Shown here: positions 9,023-19,061 of the stretch, one piece after another
Position numbering within the stretch: position 1 is the stretch's first letter
How the letters are laid out: every line of letters starts with the position of its first letter
Assembly (NCBI RefSeq): GCF_013409045.1
Contig: NZ_JACCBT010000001.1
Span: forward strand, 2,356,001-2,420,000
Source: Actinomadura citrea
Lineage (GTDB): Bacteria; Actinomycetota; Actinomycetes; Streptosporangiales; Streptosporangiaceae
Length of the DNA: 64,000 bases
Reading direction: 5' to 3'
Position numbers and translations under genes: made by a program
Notes under the pieces: generated by a model
The model's database searches: none
Told to the model about the DNA's origin: nothing
What the model saw: only the letters and a program-made list of their open reading frames with translations

Positions 9023-9922
9023 TCAGTCCCGGAAGGCGAGTCGGGCGACCACGGGGTCATGGTCGGACGGGTAGACCCCGCCGGCCCGGTACGGGTCGAT
9101 CCCGGCCCAGGTCGTCCTGATCCGGCCCCGCACGAGGATCCAGTCGATCCGCCTGCCGCCCGGTTCCGGGGGCCGCCAGTGGTTCTCGGTGCGGTACTGC
9201 GGCCCGTGCCGGTCGGCCGCCGTCCAGGTGTCGCGCAGGGCGTCGGGTCCGGTGAGGATCGCGTACGCCGGGGACGCTCCGGCCGTGTCGTTGAAGTCGC
9301 CGGTGAGAACGACCGGCGCCCCCGCCTGGAACCCGCGGACGCGGTCGAGGATCAGCCGGGCGCTCTTCACCCGCGAGCCCGCCGACATGTTGTCCAGATG
9401 CGTGTTGGCCTGGTAGAACACCGTCCCGGTGCGGCGGTCGCGGAACTTGGCCCACGTCACCATCCGGACGTACCGGTTGCCCCAGGTGGCCGAGCCGATC
9501 GCGGAGGGCGTGTCGGACAGCCAGAAGTGGTCGAAGTCCAGCACCTCGAACCGCTCCTCGCGGTAGAAGATCGCGAGGAACTGGTCGCGGGTGCCGCCCT
9601 GGCTGCCGAGCCCGATCCAGCGGTACTCCGGCAGCGTCCGGGCGAGGTCCCGCACCTGGTGCCACCGGGCCTCCTGCACCCCGAGCAGGTCCGGGTCATG
9701 CTCGCGCAGCAGGCGCCTGACCAGCGGCAGCCGGGTCCTCCAGTCGCGCGGCGGCGGGTCGTTCACACCGCGCAGGTTGTAGGTCATGACCCGTACGGAC
9801 CCGTCGCCGGCCGCCCTGGGCTCGACCAGCACGAATCCGGAGATGAGCAGGATCGCCGCGGCGGCGACCACCGGCCAGAACCACCGCCGGCGCAGCAGGC
9901 GCCCGGCCATCCCGGTCGTCAC
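9023..9922 (-). CDS. Endonuclease/exonuclease/phosphatase family protein, membrane anchored
   Basis: 299 residues from GTG 9922; an in-frame ATG at 9910 is an alternative start. One N-terminal hydrophobic helix (residues about 14-32) is followed by an EEP-fold domain: VMTYNLRG, LLGVQEARW (metal-binding Glu), NTHLDNMS, LTGDFND (catalytic Asp/Asn), RIDWILV and the terminal PSDHDPVVA His. Members cleave phosphodiesters of DNA, phospholipids or phosphoinositides. The N-terminal anchor suggests it works outside the membrane, but the substrate is not readable. It is monocistronic and convergent with the importer operon. Confidence 0.88.
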   Translation of the reverse strand: MTTGMAGRLLRRRWFWPVVAAAAILLISGFVLVEPRAAGDGSVRVMTYNLRGVNDPPPRDWRTRLPLVRRLLREHDPDLLGVQEARWHQVRDLARTLPEYRWIGLGSQGGTRDQFLAIFYREERFEVLDFDHFWLSDTPSAIGSATWGNRYVRMVTWAKFRDRRTGTVFYQANTHLDNMSAGSRVKSARLILDRVRGFQAGAPVVLTGDFNDTAGASPAYAILTGPDALRDTWTAADRHGPQYRTENHWRPPEPGGRRIDWILVRGRIRTTWAGIDPYRAGGVYPSDHDPVVARLAFRD

Positions 9923-10132
9923 CCGCCCGGCGCCGGTGCGCGCCGGGGCCGGCCGCCTTCTGCCGTCGCCATGTCACCACCCGCCCGTCCTGCCGCCCTC
10001 CGAGCATAGATCGCGACCTGCGATCTGGACATGCTGCTTGAGCGCCGCGGACGGAGCTCCGTCGTTCCCGGGTCGGCGTGCGCGGCTCCCCGGCCGTCCT
10101 GTGCGGCCCCGTCGTCCTGGGGGAGGGGACTC

Positions 10133-10192
10133 ATGGCCCGCCAGCCGGACTTCTACGCCGTCCATCGGCACGACCGCCTGCTCGACGGCTGA
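10133..10192 (+). CDS. Possible 19-residue small ORF
   Basis: ATG 10133 is preceded by a strong GGGGGAGGGG tract and opens a 19-codon frame (MARQPDFYAVHRHDRLLDG) ending at TGA 10190-10192. It lies in the 281-bp gap between the phosphatase-family gene and the P450. The peptide has no recognisable domain and could be a chance frame or a gene fragment. Confidence 0.25.
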   Translation: MARQPDFYAVHRHDRLLDG

Positions 10193-10203
10193 CGGAGCGG
10201 CGT

Positions 10204-11388
10204 TCAGACCCGGACGGGAAGGGAGACTAGGCCGCGGACGATCGAGCCGGTGCGGTGGTGGCGCAGTTCGGCGGCCGGCACGGCCAGGGCGAGATCGGAG
10301 AAGCGGTCCAGCAGGCCGCCGATGGCGATCCGGCCCTCCAGCCGGGCCAGCGGGGCGCCGAGGCAGAAGTGCGGGCCGTGGCCGAAGGCGACGTGCCCCT
10401 GGGGAGCGCGGGTCACCTCCAGCCGGTCGGGGGACTCGAACACCGCGGGATCCCGGTCGGCGGCGCCGAGCGAGACGTGCACCCAGGCGCCCTTGGGGAT
10501 CGCCGTTCCGGCGATCTCCATGTCCTCCAGGGCGATGCGCTGGCTCGCGCGTTCCACCGGGCCGTCGAACCGCAGCAGCTCCTCGACCGCGGACGGCAGC
10601 AGATCGGGCCGCGCCCGGAGCAGTTCGAGCTGACCGGGCGCCCGGAGCAGGGCGAGCACCCCGTTGCCGATGAGGTTGACGGTGGTCTCGTGGCCGGCGA
10701 TGAGCAGCAGCGCGACGGTGCCGAGCATCTGCGCCTCGGTGAGGGCGGCCTCCCCGTCGCGGGCCGTGATCAGGGCGCTGACCAGGTCGTCCTCGGGGCG
10801 GGCCCGCCGCTCGGCGATGACGTCGAGCAGGTAGCCGTTGAACGCCCGGGCCGCCTCGCGGCGGCGCTCGCGGGCCTCGGCGGTGAGCGCCGGCACGGTC
10901 AGCACGGCCGTCCACTCGCGGAACCGGGCCCGGTCGCGCGCCGGTACGCCGAGCAGCTCGCAGATGACCTGGATCGGCAGCGGGACGGCGAAATCCTCGA
11001 TCAGGTCGGCCTCGCCGCGGGCCGCGATGCCGTCCAGCAGCCCGTCGGCGATCTCCTGGACGCGGGGGCGCAGCCGCTCCACCCGCCGGGTGGTGAACGC
11101 CTTGGCCACCAGCCCGCGCATCCGGGTGTGGTCGGGCGGGTCCATCCCGAGCATCGTGCCGCCGAAGAACAGCTCGGCGTTCACGGGCACGGCGCTGTAG
11201 GCGGTGTCCTTGGACAGGCGCGGATCGCTCAGGGCCGCGCGGCCGTGCTCGTGGTCGACCACGAGGAAGGCGGCGGCGCCCGGAGGGAAGTCGATCGGAT
11301 GGACGGGCCCCGCCGCCCGCAGCTCGGCGTACACGGCGTACGGGTCCTCGCTGAACGCCCGGCCGAACAGCAGATTCGTCGGCAGCAT
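10204..11388 (-). CDS. Cytochrome P450
   Basis: 394 residues from ATG 11388. It is a typical bacterial class I P450: I-helix AGHETT (231-236), ExxR in EELLR (269-273), PERF-region equivalent VERASQR, and the heme-thiolate loop FGHGPHFCLG with the axial Cys at 342. It needs ferredoxin and ferredoxin reductase partners, none of which are adjacent. Its ATG overlaps the stop of the upstream methyltransferase by one base (TGATG), so the two are co-translated. It resembles CYP105/CYP107-like natural-product tailoring enzymes in length and motifs, but no biosynthetic genes surround it. Confidence 0.95.
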   Translation of the reverse strand: MLPTNLLFGRAFSEDPYAVYAELRAAGPVHPIDFPPGAAAFLVVDHEHGRAALSDPRLSKDTAYSAVPVNAELFFGGTMLGMDPPDHTRMRGLVAKAFTTRRVERLRPRVQEIADGLLDGIAARGEADLIEDFAVPLPIQVICELLGVPARDRARFREWTAVLTVPALTAEARERRREAARAFNGYLLDVIAERRARPEDDLVSALITARDGEAALTEAQMLGTVALLLIAGHETTVNLIGNGVLALLRAPGQLELLRARPDLLPSAVEELLRFDGPVERASQRIALEDMEIAGTAIPKGAWVHVSLGAADRDPAVFESPDRLEVTRAPQGHVAFGHGPHFCLGAPLARLEGRIAIGGLLDRFSDLALAVPAAELRHHRTGSIVRGLVSLPVRV

Positions 11389-12191
11389 CAGATCACCCTT
11401 CCAACGCCGGCGAGGAAGCCCGGCCGGGACATGTCGGGCGGGGACGGCTCGGCGTCCGCACGCCAGTCGGCCACCTGGACCAGGCCGGGGCCGACCAGTT
11501 CGGTGCCATCGAAGAACGCCATGACCTCGTCGATCCCGCGCGGAATGATGTCGCCGGCGCCCGTCCTGCCGTACGCGCCCCGGACCTGCTCCTCGACCTG
11601 CGTGGTGACCTCGCCGCGGTGGCCGTGCGTGATGGCCAGGCAGCTGCCGGGGGCCAGCGGCGCGCGGAGCCTCGCCACGATCTCCGCCGGGCGCGCCTCG
11701 TCCGGGATGAAGTGCAGGATGGCGAGTAACAGAAGGCCCACCGGCCGGTCGAAATCGATCCGGGCCTTCACCTCGGGGTCGTCCAGGATGCTCTCCGGTT
11801 CGCGTAAGTCGGCCTGGATGACCGTCGTCAGCGGGTTGTCGGCCAGCAGCGCCCGCGCATGCGTGAGCACGATCGGGTCCTTGTCGACGTAGATGACGGT
11901 GGAGCCGGGGGCCGCGCGCTGGGCCACCTGGTGCACGTTCTCCTGCGTCGGAAGCCCGGAGCCGATGTCGAGGAACTGCCGGATGCCGCGGTCGGCCATC
12001 ATCGTCACGGCCCGCGACAGCAGCCTGCGGTTGGCGCGGGTGAACTCCAGCACGTTCGGCATCGCGGCGACCACCTGATCGGCGGCCTCGCGATCCGCCG
12101 CGAAGTTGTCCTTGCCGCCGAGGTAGTAGTCGTACATCCGGGCGACACTGGGCGTCTCGGAATCGACCCCCCCACTCCGGATGGTGCTCAT
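11388..12191 (-). CDS. DUF574-type SAM-dependent methyltransferase
   Basis: 267 residues, ATG start with a GGGAGG ribosome binding site upstream. The N terminus carries the family hallmark ARMYDYYLGGKDNFAADREAAD, followed by a SAM-binding loop FLDIGSGLPT, the acidic strand VIYVDKDPIVLTHA and ILHFIPDE. This family (PF04672-like) is expanded in filamentous actinomycetes, is often next to regulators or P450s, and mostly has unknown substrates. It is the first gene of a two-gene unit with the P450. Confidence 0.9.
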   Translation of the reverse strand: MSTIRSGGVDSETPSVARMYDYYLGGKDNFAADREAADQVVAAMPNVLEFTRANRRLLSRAVTMMADRGIRQFLDIGSGLPTQENVHQVAQRAAPGSTVIYVDKDPIVLTHARALLADNPLTTVIQADLREPESILDDPEVKARIDFDRPVGLLLLAILHFIPDEARPAEIVARLRAPLAPGSCLAITHGHRGEVTTQVEEQVRGAYGRTGAGDIIPRGIDEVMAFFDGTELVGPGLVQVADWRADAEPSPPDMSRPGFLAGVGRVI

Positions 12192-12428
12192 CGTTCACGG
12201 ACGGACCTCCCTGGCCGGGTATCCGGTCGCATGATTCTAGAGGCGAACTCGGACGATTTCGATCATTCGCGATCTCTGGTCCATAAGGACCGTTCCAAGG
12301 GCGTCAAGGACGGAACGCCCATTAAGCATCAACCCTCACATGTCGAGGTCTAGACTGGCCGCTACGGCCATGGCACGAGATGATCACGCCGTGGCCCTCT
12401 CCGTCGGCGTATCGGAGGGCCCGGCTCC
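12192..12428. other. AT-richer divergent intergenic region
   Basis: The 237-bp gap between the divergent methyltransferase and acetyltransferase genes is visibly poorer in G+C than its neighbours. It holds a small hairpin GGTCC-ATAA-GGACC near 12279-12292, arms CGTTCC/GGAACG about 15 nt apart, and TAGACT near 12350 as a possible -10 box. It probably carries promoters for both directions. Confidence 0.4.
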
Positions 12429-12992
12429 GTGCAGGCATTTCTCACCACCGACCGGCTGCTGCTGCGACGTTTCACCGAGTACGACCTGGACGACCTGGTC
12501 CGGCTCGACGGCGATCCGAAGGTCATGCGGTTCCTCACCGGCGGCAGGCCGACCCCTCGCGCCCACCTGAGGGACCAGACCCTTGCCAAGATCCTCGACT
12601 GGTACGAGCAGGGGCCGCTCAGCCGCTGGGCCGCGGTCGAGCGCGCCACCGGCGACTTCGTCGGCTGGCTCGCCCTCGAACCCGGCGACGGCCACGACGC
12701 CGAGCAGGCCGAACTCGGCTACTGCCTGCGCGCGGCCAGCTGGGGACGGGGGTATGCCACCGAAGCGTCACGCGCCCTGATCGCCAAAGCGTTCACCGAC
12801 CTCGGCGTCCACCGCGTCTTCGCCCAGACCATGGCCGTCAACGCCGCCTCGCGCCGCGTCATGGAGAAGTCCGGCCTGACCTACCTGCGCACCTTCCACC
12901 GGCACTGGGACGACCCCATCCCCGGCACCGAGCACGGCGAGGTCGAATACGAACTCCTCCGCCCCGAATGGACCCGACGCCAGAAGACCTGA
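12429..12992 (+). CDS. GNAT family N-acetyltransferase (RimJ/RimL type)
   Basis: 187 residues from GTG 12429, with GGAGG about 11 nt upstream. It starts with the family motif TTDRLLLRRFTEYDLDDLVRL, has the acetyl-CoA loop region LRAASWGRGYATEASRALIAKAF (motif A, RGYA) and the motif B segment HRVFAQTMAVNAASRRVMEKSGL. RimJ/RimL-like enzymes acetylate protein N termini or small amines; the substrate here is unknown. Monocistronic. Confidence 0.9.
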   Translation: MQAFLTTDRLLLRRFTEYDLDDLVRLDGDPKVMRFLTGGRPTPRAHLRDQTLAKILDWYEQGPLSRWAAVERATGDFVGWLALEPGDGHDAEQAELGYCLRAASWGRGYATEASRALIAKAFTDLGVHRVFAQTMAVNAASRRVMEKSGLTYLRTFHRHWDDPIPGTEHGEVEYELLRPEWTRRQKT

Positions 12993-13214
12993 CCCTTGAG
13001 TTTCCGCAGGAGAAGCGGCGTGGTGAGGACGACGGAGCGCATCCCGTTCACTGCCGGTGATCCTCGTGCGTGACGTCTCCCCCAAGGAGGCCGGGCCAGG
13101 GCCCGGAGGGCGTGGAGTTGGGGTCCTAGGGCCCTGATCTCGATATCGGCTTTCTCCATTTAATGGCTCGTGCGAGCCCAGGGGATGGGTCGAGTCATAG
13201 AGGGGAAGTCTCGA

Positions 13215-13850
13215 ATGAAGAAGGCAGGATTGACGCTGGCGGGTGTGGCGGTTCTGGGCACGGCGGCCGTGGTGGGGACCACGGTGGTGTCCGGCGGCGA
13301 CGCCACGCCGACCACCAGCGTCGCGGCGAAGAAGGAACTCGGCGCGCAGTCGGGGAACGCCGGGCAGTCGGAGAGGAAGAACGGCCAGAAGTGCACCGAC
13401 AAGCGGGTCGCGCGCGGCAAGCGGCACTTCGCCGGGACCTGGACCCGCTGGGAGAACCGGGACCCGTGGACCGTGTCGGGTTGGGGCCCCGGCACCCTCA
13501 ACGCCGCCACCTCGTACACGGTGGGGCACACGGTCACCATCTCGGTCGGCGCCACGGTCGAGAGCATCAACACCGTGCTCGGGTACCAGGGCAACAAGCA
13601 GTGGCAGCGGAGCCTCGGGTACACGCCGACGCTGAAGGAGAAGAAGCACTACCGGCTCGACATCGGCCGGGCGTACAAGATCTACCAGTTCGACGTGTAC
13701 GAGCCGACCGGCAGGTGGATGGCCGACCTGTCCGGAATGGGGCGCAGCCAGTGCGTCGGCCTGCATGACGTGTACGTGGGCAAGGGCAAGGCCCTCTGGT
13801 TCTGGAAGCTCGACCACCGCCTCCGCGTCACCCCCAAGAAGAAGCGCTGA
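13215..13850 (+). CDS. Exported protein of unknown function
   Basis: 211 residues. ATG 13215 is chosen because GAGGGGAAG precedes it and it opens with a signal peptide (MKKAGLTLAGVAVLGTAAVVG). The mature part is basic (Lys 14 percent by eye near both ends, ending KKKR), has two cysteines likely to form a disulfide, and many aromatic residues (WTRWENRDPW, YKIYQFDVYE). I recognise no domain. The beta-rich look suggests a small secreted structural or binding protein. It is followed by a clear terminator. Confidence 0.75.
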   Translation: MKKAGLTLAGVAVLGTAAVVGTTVVSGGDATPTTSVAAKKELGAQSGNAGQSERKNGQKCTDKRVARGKRHFAGTWTRWENRDPWTVSGWGPGTLNAATSYTVGHTVTISVGATVESINTVLGYQGNKQWQRSLGYTPTLKEKKHYRLDIGRAYKIYQFDVYEPTGRWMADLSGMGRSQCVGLHDVYVGKGKALWFWKLDHRLRVTPKKKR

Positions 13851-13860
13851 CCCTCGCCCC

Positions 13861-13892
13861 GCGAGCCCGCCGAGCACACCCGGCGGGCTCGC
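13861..13892 (+). terminator. Terminator after the exported protein gene
   Basis: Perfect 12-bp arms GCGAGCCCGCCG (13861-13872) and CGGCGGGCTCGC (13881-13892) enclose an 8-nt loop, starting 11 bp after the stop codon. Confidence 0.8.
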
Positions 13893-13907
13893 GCTGGACA
13901 AAATAGG

Positions 13908-13919
13908 TAGACCGGTCTA
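13908..13919. promoter_or_regulatory. TetR-type palindromic operator
   Basis: TAGACCGGTCTA is a perfect 12-bp palindrome set in an AT-rich context (AAATAGG before, TTTTT after) and lies 11 bp before the ATG of the reductase gene. The form is typical of TetR-family operators. No TetR gene is adjacent; the only one in the window is at 61440 and its own promoter has a different dyad. Confidence 0.55.
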
Positions 13920-13929
13920 TTTTTTCCCC

Positions 13930-15018
13930 ATGGCGTTCAATGAGGGTGAGACCGGCGACGCCCTGGTCGTCGGGGCGACGGGGTTCATCGGGCGATGGTT
14001 GGTCGCGGAGCTGCTGGGACGGGGGCGGACGGTCGTCGCGGCCGTTCGGGGCGGCGCCGCGCGCGGCGGTGAGCTGCGGGGATGGCTGCGGGAGCACGGC
14101 GTCGACGATCGGGGGCTCGTGGTCGTCGGCGCCGACATCTCCCGGCCGGATCTCGGGCTGGTGGACGAAGACCGTGGGCGGTCGGAGGCGGTGCGGGACG
14201 TCTTCAACGCCGCCGCCCTGTTCCGGTTCGGGTCGGGGCGTGAGGAGGCGCGGCGAGCGAATGTCGACGGTGCCGTGAACGTCGTGCGGTGGGCCGCCGC
14301 GCTTCCTCGGCTGCGGCGTCTCGTCCATGTGTCCGGTTATCGCGTGGCCTCTGACGGGAGGCTCGCCCATCCGGTCCCCGCGAAGGAACTCGATGCGCTG
14401 TACCGGCGGCTGGGTGCTTACGAGGCGTCCAAGCTCGAAGGGGACGCGGCGGTGCGGGCGGTCGCGGAGGAGGAGGGCGTCGCCCTCACCGCGGTGCATC
14501 CGGCGACCGTGATCGGGCACTCGGTCACCGGGGAGGCCGGGCAGTACATCGGGCTCGCCGGGATGGTGCGGGATCTGTGGGCCGGGCGCCTGCCCGCGCT
14601 GGCCGGGTCCCGGCGCACGTTCGTGCCCGTGGTCGCCGTCGACCACCTGGCCCGCTTCATGGCGGCCGTGCCCGAGCACGACGAGGGGCCCTACCGCGCT
14701 CACCGGGTCCTGGACGACGCCACGCCGCACCTGCCGGAACTGGTCGGGCTCCTTGCGCGGCACCTTGAGGTGCGTCCGCCCCGGGTGACGCTGCCGGTCG
14801 GGCTGGTGCGGCGGCTGCCGCGCGCGGTCACCGGGGTCGAGCCCGAGACGCTGTCCTTCCTGTCCGAGGAGCGGTACGACACGTCTTCCGCCGACGCGCT
14901 TGCCGAGAAGGCGGGGCTGAGCCATCCGCCCGTGGAGGACGCGCTTCGGCGCTGGGCCGACCGGCTGGTCGCGGACCGCTTCGGGGACGTGGCGATCAGG
15001 CCGGGGGACGGCCGGTGA
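13930..15018 (+). CDS. NAD-dependent epimerase/dehydratase family oxidoreductase
   Basis: 362 residues from ATG 13930. Extended SDR: Rossmann glycine motif VVGATGFIGRWL at residues about 14-25, VHVSGYR, and the catalytic pair Y-x3-K in YEASKLEG, with VHPATVIGHS as the substrate-loop signature. It resembles 3-beta-HSD or dihydroflavonol-reductase-like SDRs. No ribosome binding site is evident and a TetR-type operator sits directly upstream, so it is probably inducible. It converges with the IclR gene, overlapping it by 23 bp at the 3' ends. Substrate unknown. Confidence 0.88.
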   Translation: MAFNEGETGDALVVGATGFIGRWLVAELLGRGRTVVAAVRGGAARGGELRGWLREHGVDDRGLVVVGADISRPDLGLVDEDRGRSEAVRDVFNAAALFRFGSGREEARRANVDGAVNVVRWAAALPRLRRLVHVSGYRVASDGRLAHPVPAKELDALYRRLGAYEASKLEGDAAVRAVAEEEGVALTAVHPATVIGHSVTGEAGQYIGLAGMVRDLWAGRLPALAGSRRTFVPVVAVDHLARFMAAVPEHDEGPYRAHRVLDDATPHLPELVGLLARHLEVRPPRVTLPVGLVRRLPRAVTGVEPETLSFLSEERYDTSSADALAEKAGLSHPPVEDALRRWADRLVADRFGDVAIRPGDGR

Positions 15019-15757
15019 GGCGCGTCGTGAGAGCGGCGGCCGTGGCGCGCACCTGGGCCGCCAGGGCGGGCCAGGCCGGTTCCGGGTGGTCCTCGCGGCG
15101 GAACGTCACCGTGATCGCGGCGGTGGGGTGGCCGGTGTGGTCGAAGGCGCAGGCGGCGATGCTCGCCAGGCCCTCGGTGATGTGGCCGTCCTCGGCCGCC
15201 CACCCCCGGCGGGCGTCCTCGGCGAGGGTGCGGCGCAGGTCGCGCAGGGTGGAGGGGCCCCGGCCGGTGCGGTCCACGAAACGGCCGGGGAACAGGGCCC
15301 TGACCTGCGCGGGCGGCAGGTAGGCCAGGATCGAGCGGCCGCTCGCGGTGAGCTGGGCGGGCATCCGGACGCCGACGTCGGTGACCAGGGTGGCGTGCCG
15401 GGGAGGCTGCTCCTTCAGCAGGTAGAGGGTCTCGGCGCCGTGCAGGACGCCGAGTTGCGCGATCTCGCCGACGCGGTCGACGAGGCGGCGCAGGAGGGGG
15501 CGGGCGAGGCGTTCCAGGGGCTCGTGGCGCAGGTAGGCGGAGCCGATCTCGAAGGCGGCGACGCCGAGGCCCCAGCGGCGCTCCTCGGGGATGTAGGTGA
15601 CGAAGCCGTCCTCGGCCATCGCGGTCAGCAGGTGGTACGCGCTGGAGCGCGGAAGGCCGAGGCTGCGGGCGATCGCCGAGGCGGGCAGGGGGCCGGGCGC
15701 GCCCGCCAGGAGGCGCAGTACCGCGAGGGCGCGGCGGGCGGCGGGGACCTGGCTCAT
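14996..15757 (-). CDS. IclR family regulator, probable hut repressor
   Basis: 253 residues. N-terminal winged helix (RALAVLRLLAGAPGPLPASAIARSLGLPRSSAYHLLTAM) is followed by the IclR effector domain (GVRMPAQLTASGRSILAYLP, the usual GxxxPLHxTAxGKAxLA region). ATG 15757 has CGGAG directly upstream. It is divergent from the hut operon, and an 18-bp perfect palindrome lies 8 bp before its start, so it very probably binds there and controls both itself and hutHU-M20-FI. The ligand is presumably urocanate or another histidine catabolite; that is inference. Confidence 0.9.
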   Translation of the reverse strand: MSQVPAARRALAVLRLLAGAPGPLPASAIARSLGLPRSSAYHLLTAMAEDGFVTYIPEERRWGLGVAAFEIGSAYLRHEPLERLARPLLRRLVDRVGEIAQLGVLHGAETLYLLKEQPPRHATLVTDVGVRMPAQLTASGRSILAYLPPAQVRALFPGRFVDRTGRGPSTLRDLRRTLAEDARRGWAAEDGHITEGLASIAACAFDHTGHPTAAITVTFRREDHPEPAWPALAAQVRATAAALTTRLTGRPPA

Positions 15758-15765
15758 GCTCCGAG

Positions 15766-15783
15766 TGTCTCGTATACGAGACA
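15766..15783. promoter_or_regulatory. Perfect 18-bp palindrome, probable IclR operator of the hut operon
   Basis: TGTCTCGTATACGAGACA reads identically on both strands. It lies between the divergent IclR gene and hutH, 8 bp from the regulator start and 45 bp from the hutH ATG. Confidence 0.75.
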
Positions 15784-15794
15784 GAGAGCGCGGT

Positions 15795-15818
15795 CCGGGG
15801 CTGGGGTCGCGGCCCCGG
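15795..15818 (+). other. Hairpin in the hutH leader
   Basis: Arms CCGGGGC (15795-15801) and GCCCCGG (15812-15818) with a 10-nt loop end inside the GGAGG ribosome binding site (15817-15821), which could reduce hutH translation when folded. Confidence 0.35.
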
Positions 15819-15828
15819 AGGCGCTCCA

Positions 15829-17394
15829 ATGGTGGGTATGGGTTTTGGTATGGGGGACGCAGGGGTCGAGGTCGGGCCGGAACCGCTGACCTTCGAGCAG
15901 GTCGCGGCGGTGGCCAGGGACGGCGCCACGGTCGCGCTGTCGGACGGGGCGCTGAAGCTGATCGGTGAGGCACGGGCCCACATCGAGGAATTGTCGGCGC
16001 GCCCGACGCCGGTCTACGGCGTCTCGACGGGCTTCGGAGCGCTCGCCACCCGGCACATCGCGCCCGAGCTCCGGGCGCAGCTCCAGCTGAACATCGTCCG
16101 GTCGCACGCGGCGGGGTCGGGGGCCGAGGTCGAGCGGGAGGTGGTCCGGGCGCTGATGCTGCTCCGGCTGCGGACGCTCGCCACGGGACGGACCGGCGTC
16201 CAGCCCGTCACCGCCAGGACCCTGGCCGAACTGCTCAACGCCGGCATCACCCCGCAGGTCTTCGAGTACGGAAGCCTCGGCTGCTCCGGCGACCTCGCGC
16301 CGCTCGCCCATGTGGCCCTCGCGCTGATCGGCGAGGGGTCGGTCCGGGACGCCGCCGGTGAGCTGAGGCCGGCGGCCGACGCCCTGCGGGACGCCGGCAT
16401 CATGCCGGTCACGCTCGGCGCCAAGGAGGGGCTCGCCCTCCTGAACGGCACGGACGGGATGCTCGGCATGCTCGTCCTGGCCATCGACGACCTGCGGAGG
16501 CTGCTCACCGCCGCCGACGTGGCCGCCGCCATGAGCGTCGAGGCGCTGCTCGGCACCGACCGCGTCTTCGCCGCCGACCTGCAGAACCTGCGGCCCCACC
16601 CCGGCCAGGCCGCGTCCGCCGCGAACCTGCGGGCGCTGCTGGCCGAGTCGCAGATCATGGAGTCGCACCGCGGACCCGACTGCACCCGCGTGCAGGACGC
16701 CTACTCGCTGCGCTGCGCACCGCAGGTGAACGGCGCCGCCCGCGACACGCTCGCGCACGCCGAGCTGGTCGCGGGACGGGAACTGGCGTCCGCCGTCGAC
16801 AACCCCGTCGTCCTGCCGGACGGGCGGGTCGAGTCGAACGGCAACTTCCACGGCGCCCCGGTCGCCTACGTGCTGGACTTCCTCGCAGTTCCGGCGGCCG
16901 ACGTCGCCTCGATGTCCGAGCGCCGCACCGACCGGATGCTCGACCGGGGACGCTCGGGCGGGCTGCCCGCCTTCCTCGCCGACGACCCGGGCGTCGACTC
17001 CGGCCACATGATCGCTCAGTACACGCAGGCCGCGATCGTGTCGGAGCTGAAGCGCCTCGCCGTGCCCGCGAGCGTCGACTCGATCCCGAGCTCGGCCATG
17101 CAGGAGGACCACGTCTCGATGGGGTGGAGCGCGGCCCGCAAACTGCGCCGCGCGGTGGACGGCCTCACCCAGGTGGTCGCCGTCGAGATCCTCACCGCCG
17201 CGCGGGCGCTGGAGCTGCGCACCCCGCTGCGTCCCGGCCCGGCCACCGCCGCCGTGGTCGCCAGGCTCCGCGAGGCCGTCCCGCCGCCCGGCCCGGACCG
17301 CTACCTCGCCCCCGAGATCGCCGCCGCGACCGCGCTGGTCCGGGACGGCTCACTGGTCGCCGCCGCCGAGGCCGTCACCGGCCCGCTCTCCTGA
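15829..17394 (+). CDS. hutH: Histidine ammonia-lyase
   Basis: 521 residues. The first ATG (15829) is preferred because GGAGG lies 7 nt upstream, although ATGs at 15838 and 15850 are possible. It deaminates histidine to urocanate in the cytoplasm, the first hut step. Seen: active-site Tyr 63 in [12 protein letters not shown], the RSHAAGSG motif, the MIO triad as Cys-Ser-Gly at 152-154 ([14 protein letters not shown]; Cys replaces Ala), SERRTDRML and QEDHVSMG. The Cys variant should still cyclise because only the Ser loses its side-chain water. First gene of the hut operon; hutU follows after 11 bp. Confidence 0.96.
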   Translation: MVGMGFGMGDAGVEVGPEPLTFEQVAAVARDGATVALSDGALKLIGEARAHIEELSARPTPVYGVSTGFGALATRHIAPELRAQLQLNIVRSHAAGSGAEVEREVVRALMLLRLRTLATGRTGVQPVTARTLAELLNAGITPQVFEYGSLGCSGDLAPLAHVALALIGEGSVRDAAGELRPAADALRDAGIMPVTLGAKEGLALLNGTDGMLGMLVLAIDDLRRLLTAADVAAAMSVEALLGTDRVFAADLQNLRPHPGQAASAANLRALLAESQIMESHRGPDCTRVQDAYSLRCAPQVNGAARDTLAHAELVAGRELASAVDNPVVLPDGRVESNGNFHGAPVAYVLDFLAVPAADVASMSERRTDRMLDRGRSGGLPAFLADDPGVDSGHMIAQYTQAAIVSELKRLAVPASVDSIPSSAMQEDHVSMGWSAARKLRRAVDGLTQVVAVEILTAARALELRTPLRPGPATAAVVARLREAVPPPGPDRYLAPEIAAATALVRDGSLVAAAEAVTGPLS

Positions 17395-17405
17395 AGGAGT
17401 CCCAC

Positions 17406-19057
<1,652 letters not shown>

Positions 19058-19061
<4 letters not shown>

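Noticed and set aside
10204..12198. One 664-residue protein spanning the methyltransferase and P450 region
   Set aside because: The upstream part of that frame is out of phase with the methyltransferase motifs. The methyltransferase frame ends at a TGA that overlaps the P450 ATG, so there are two proteins.
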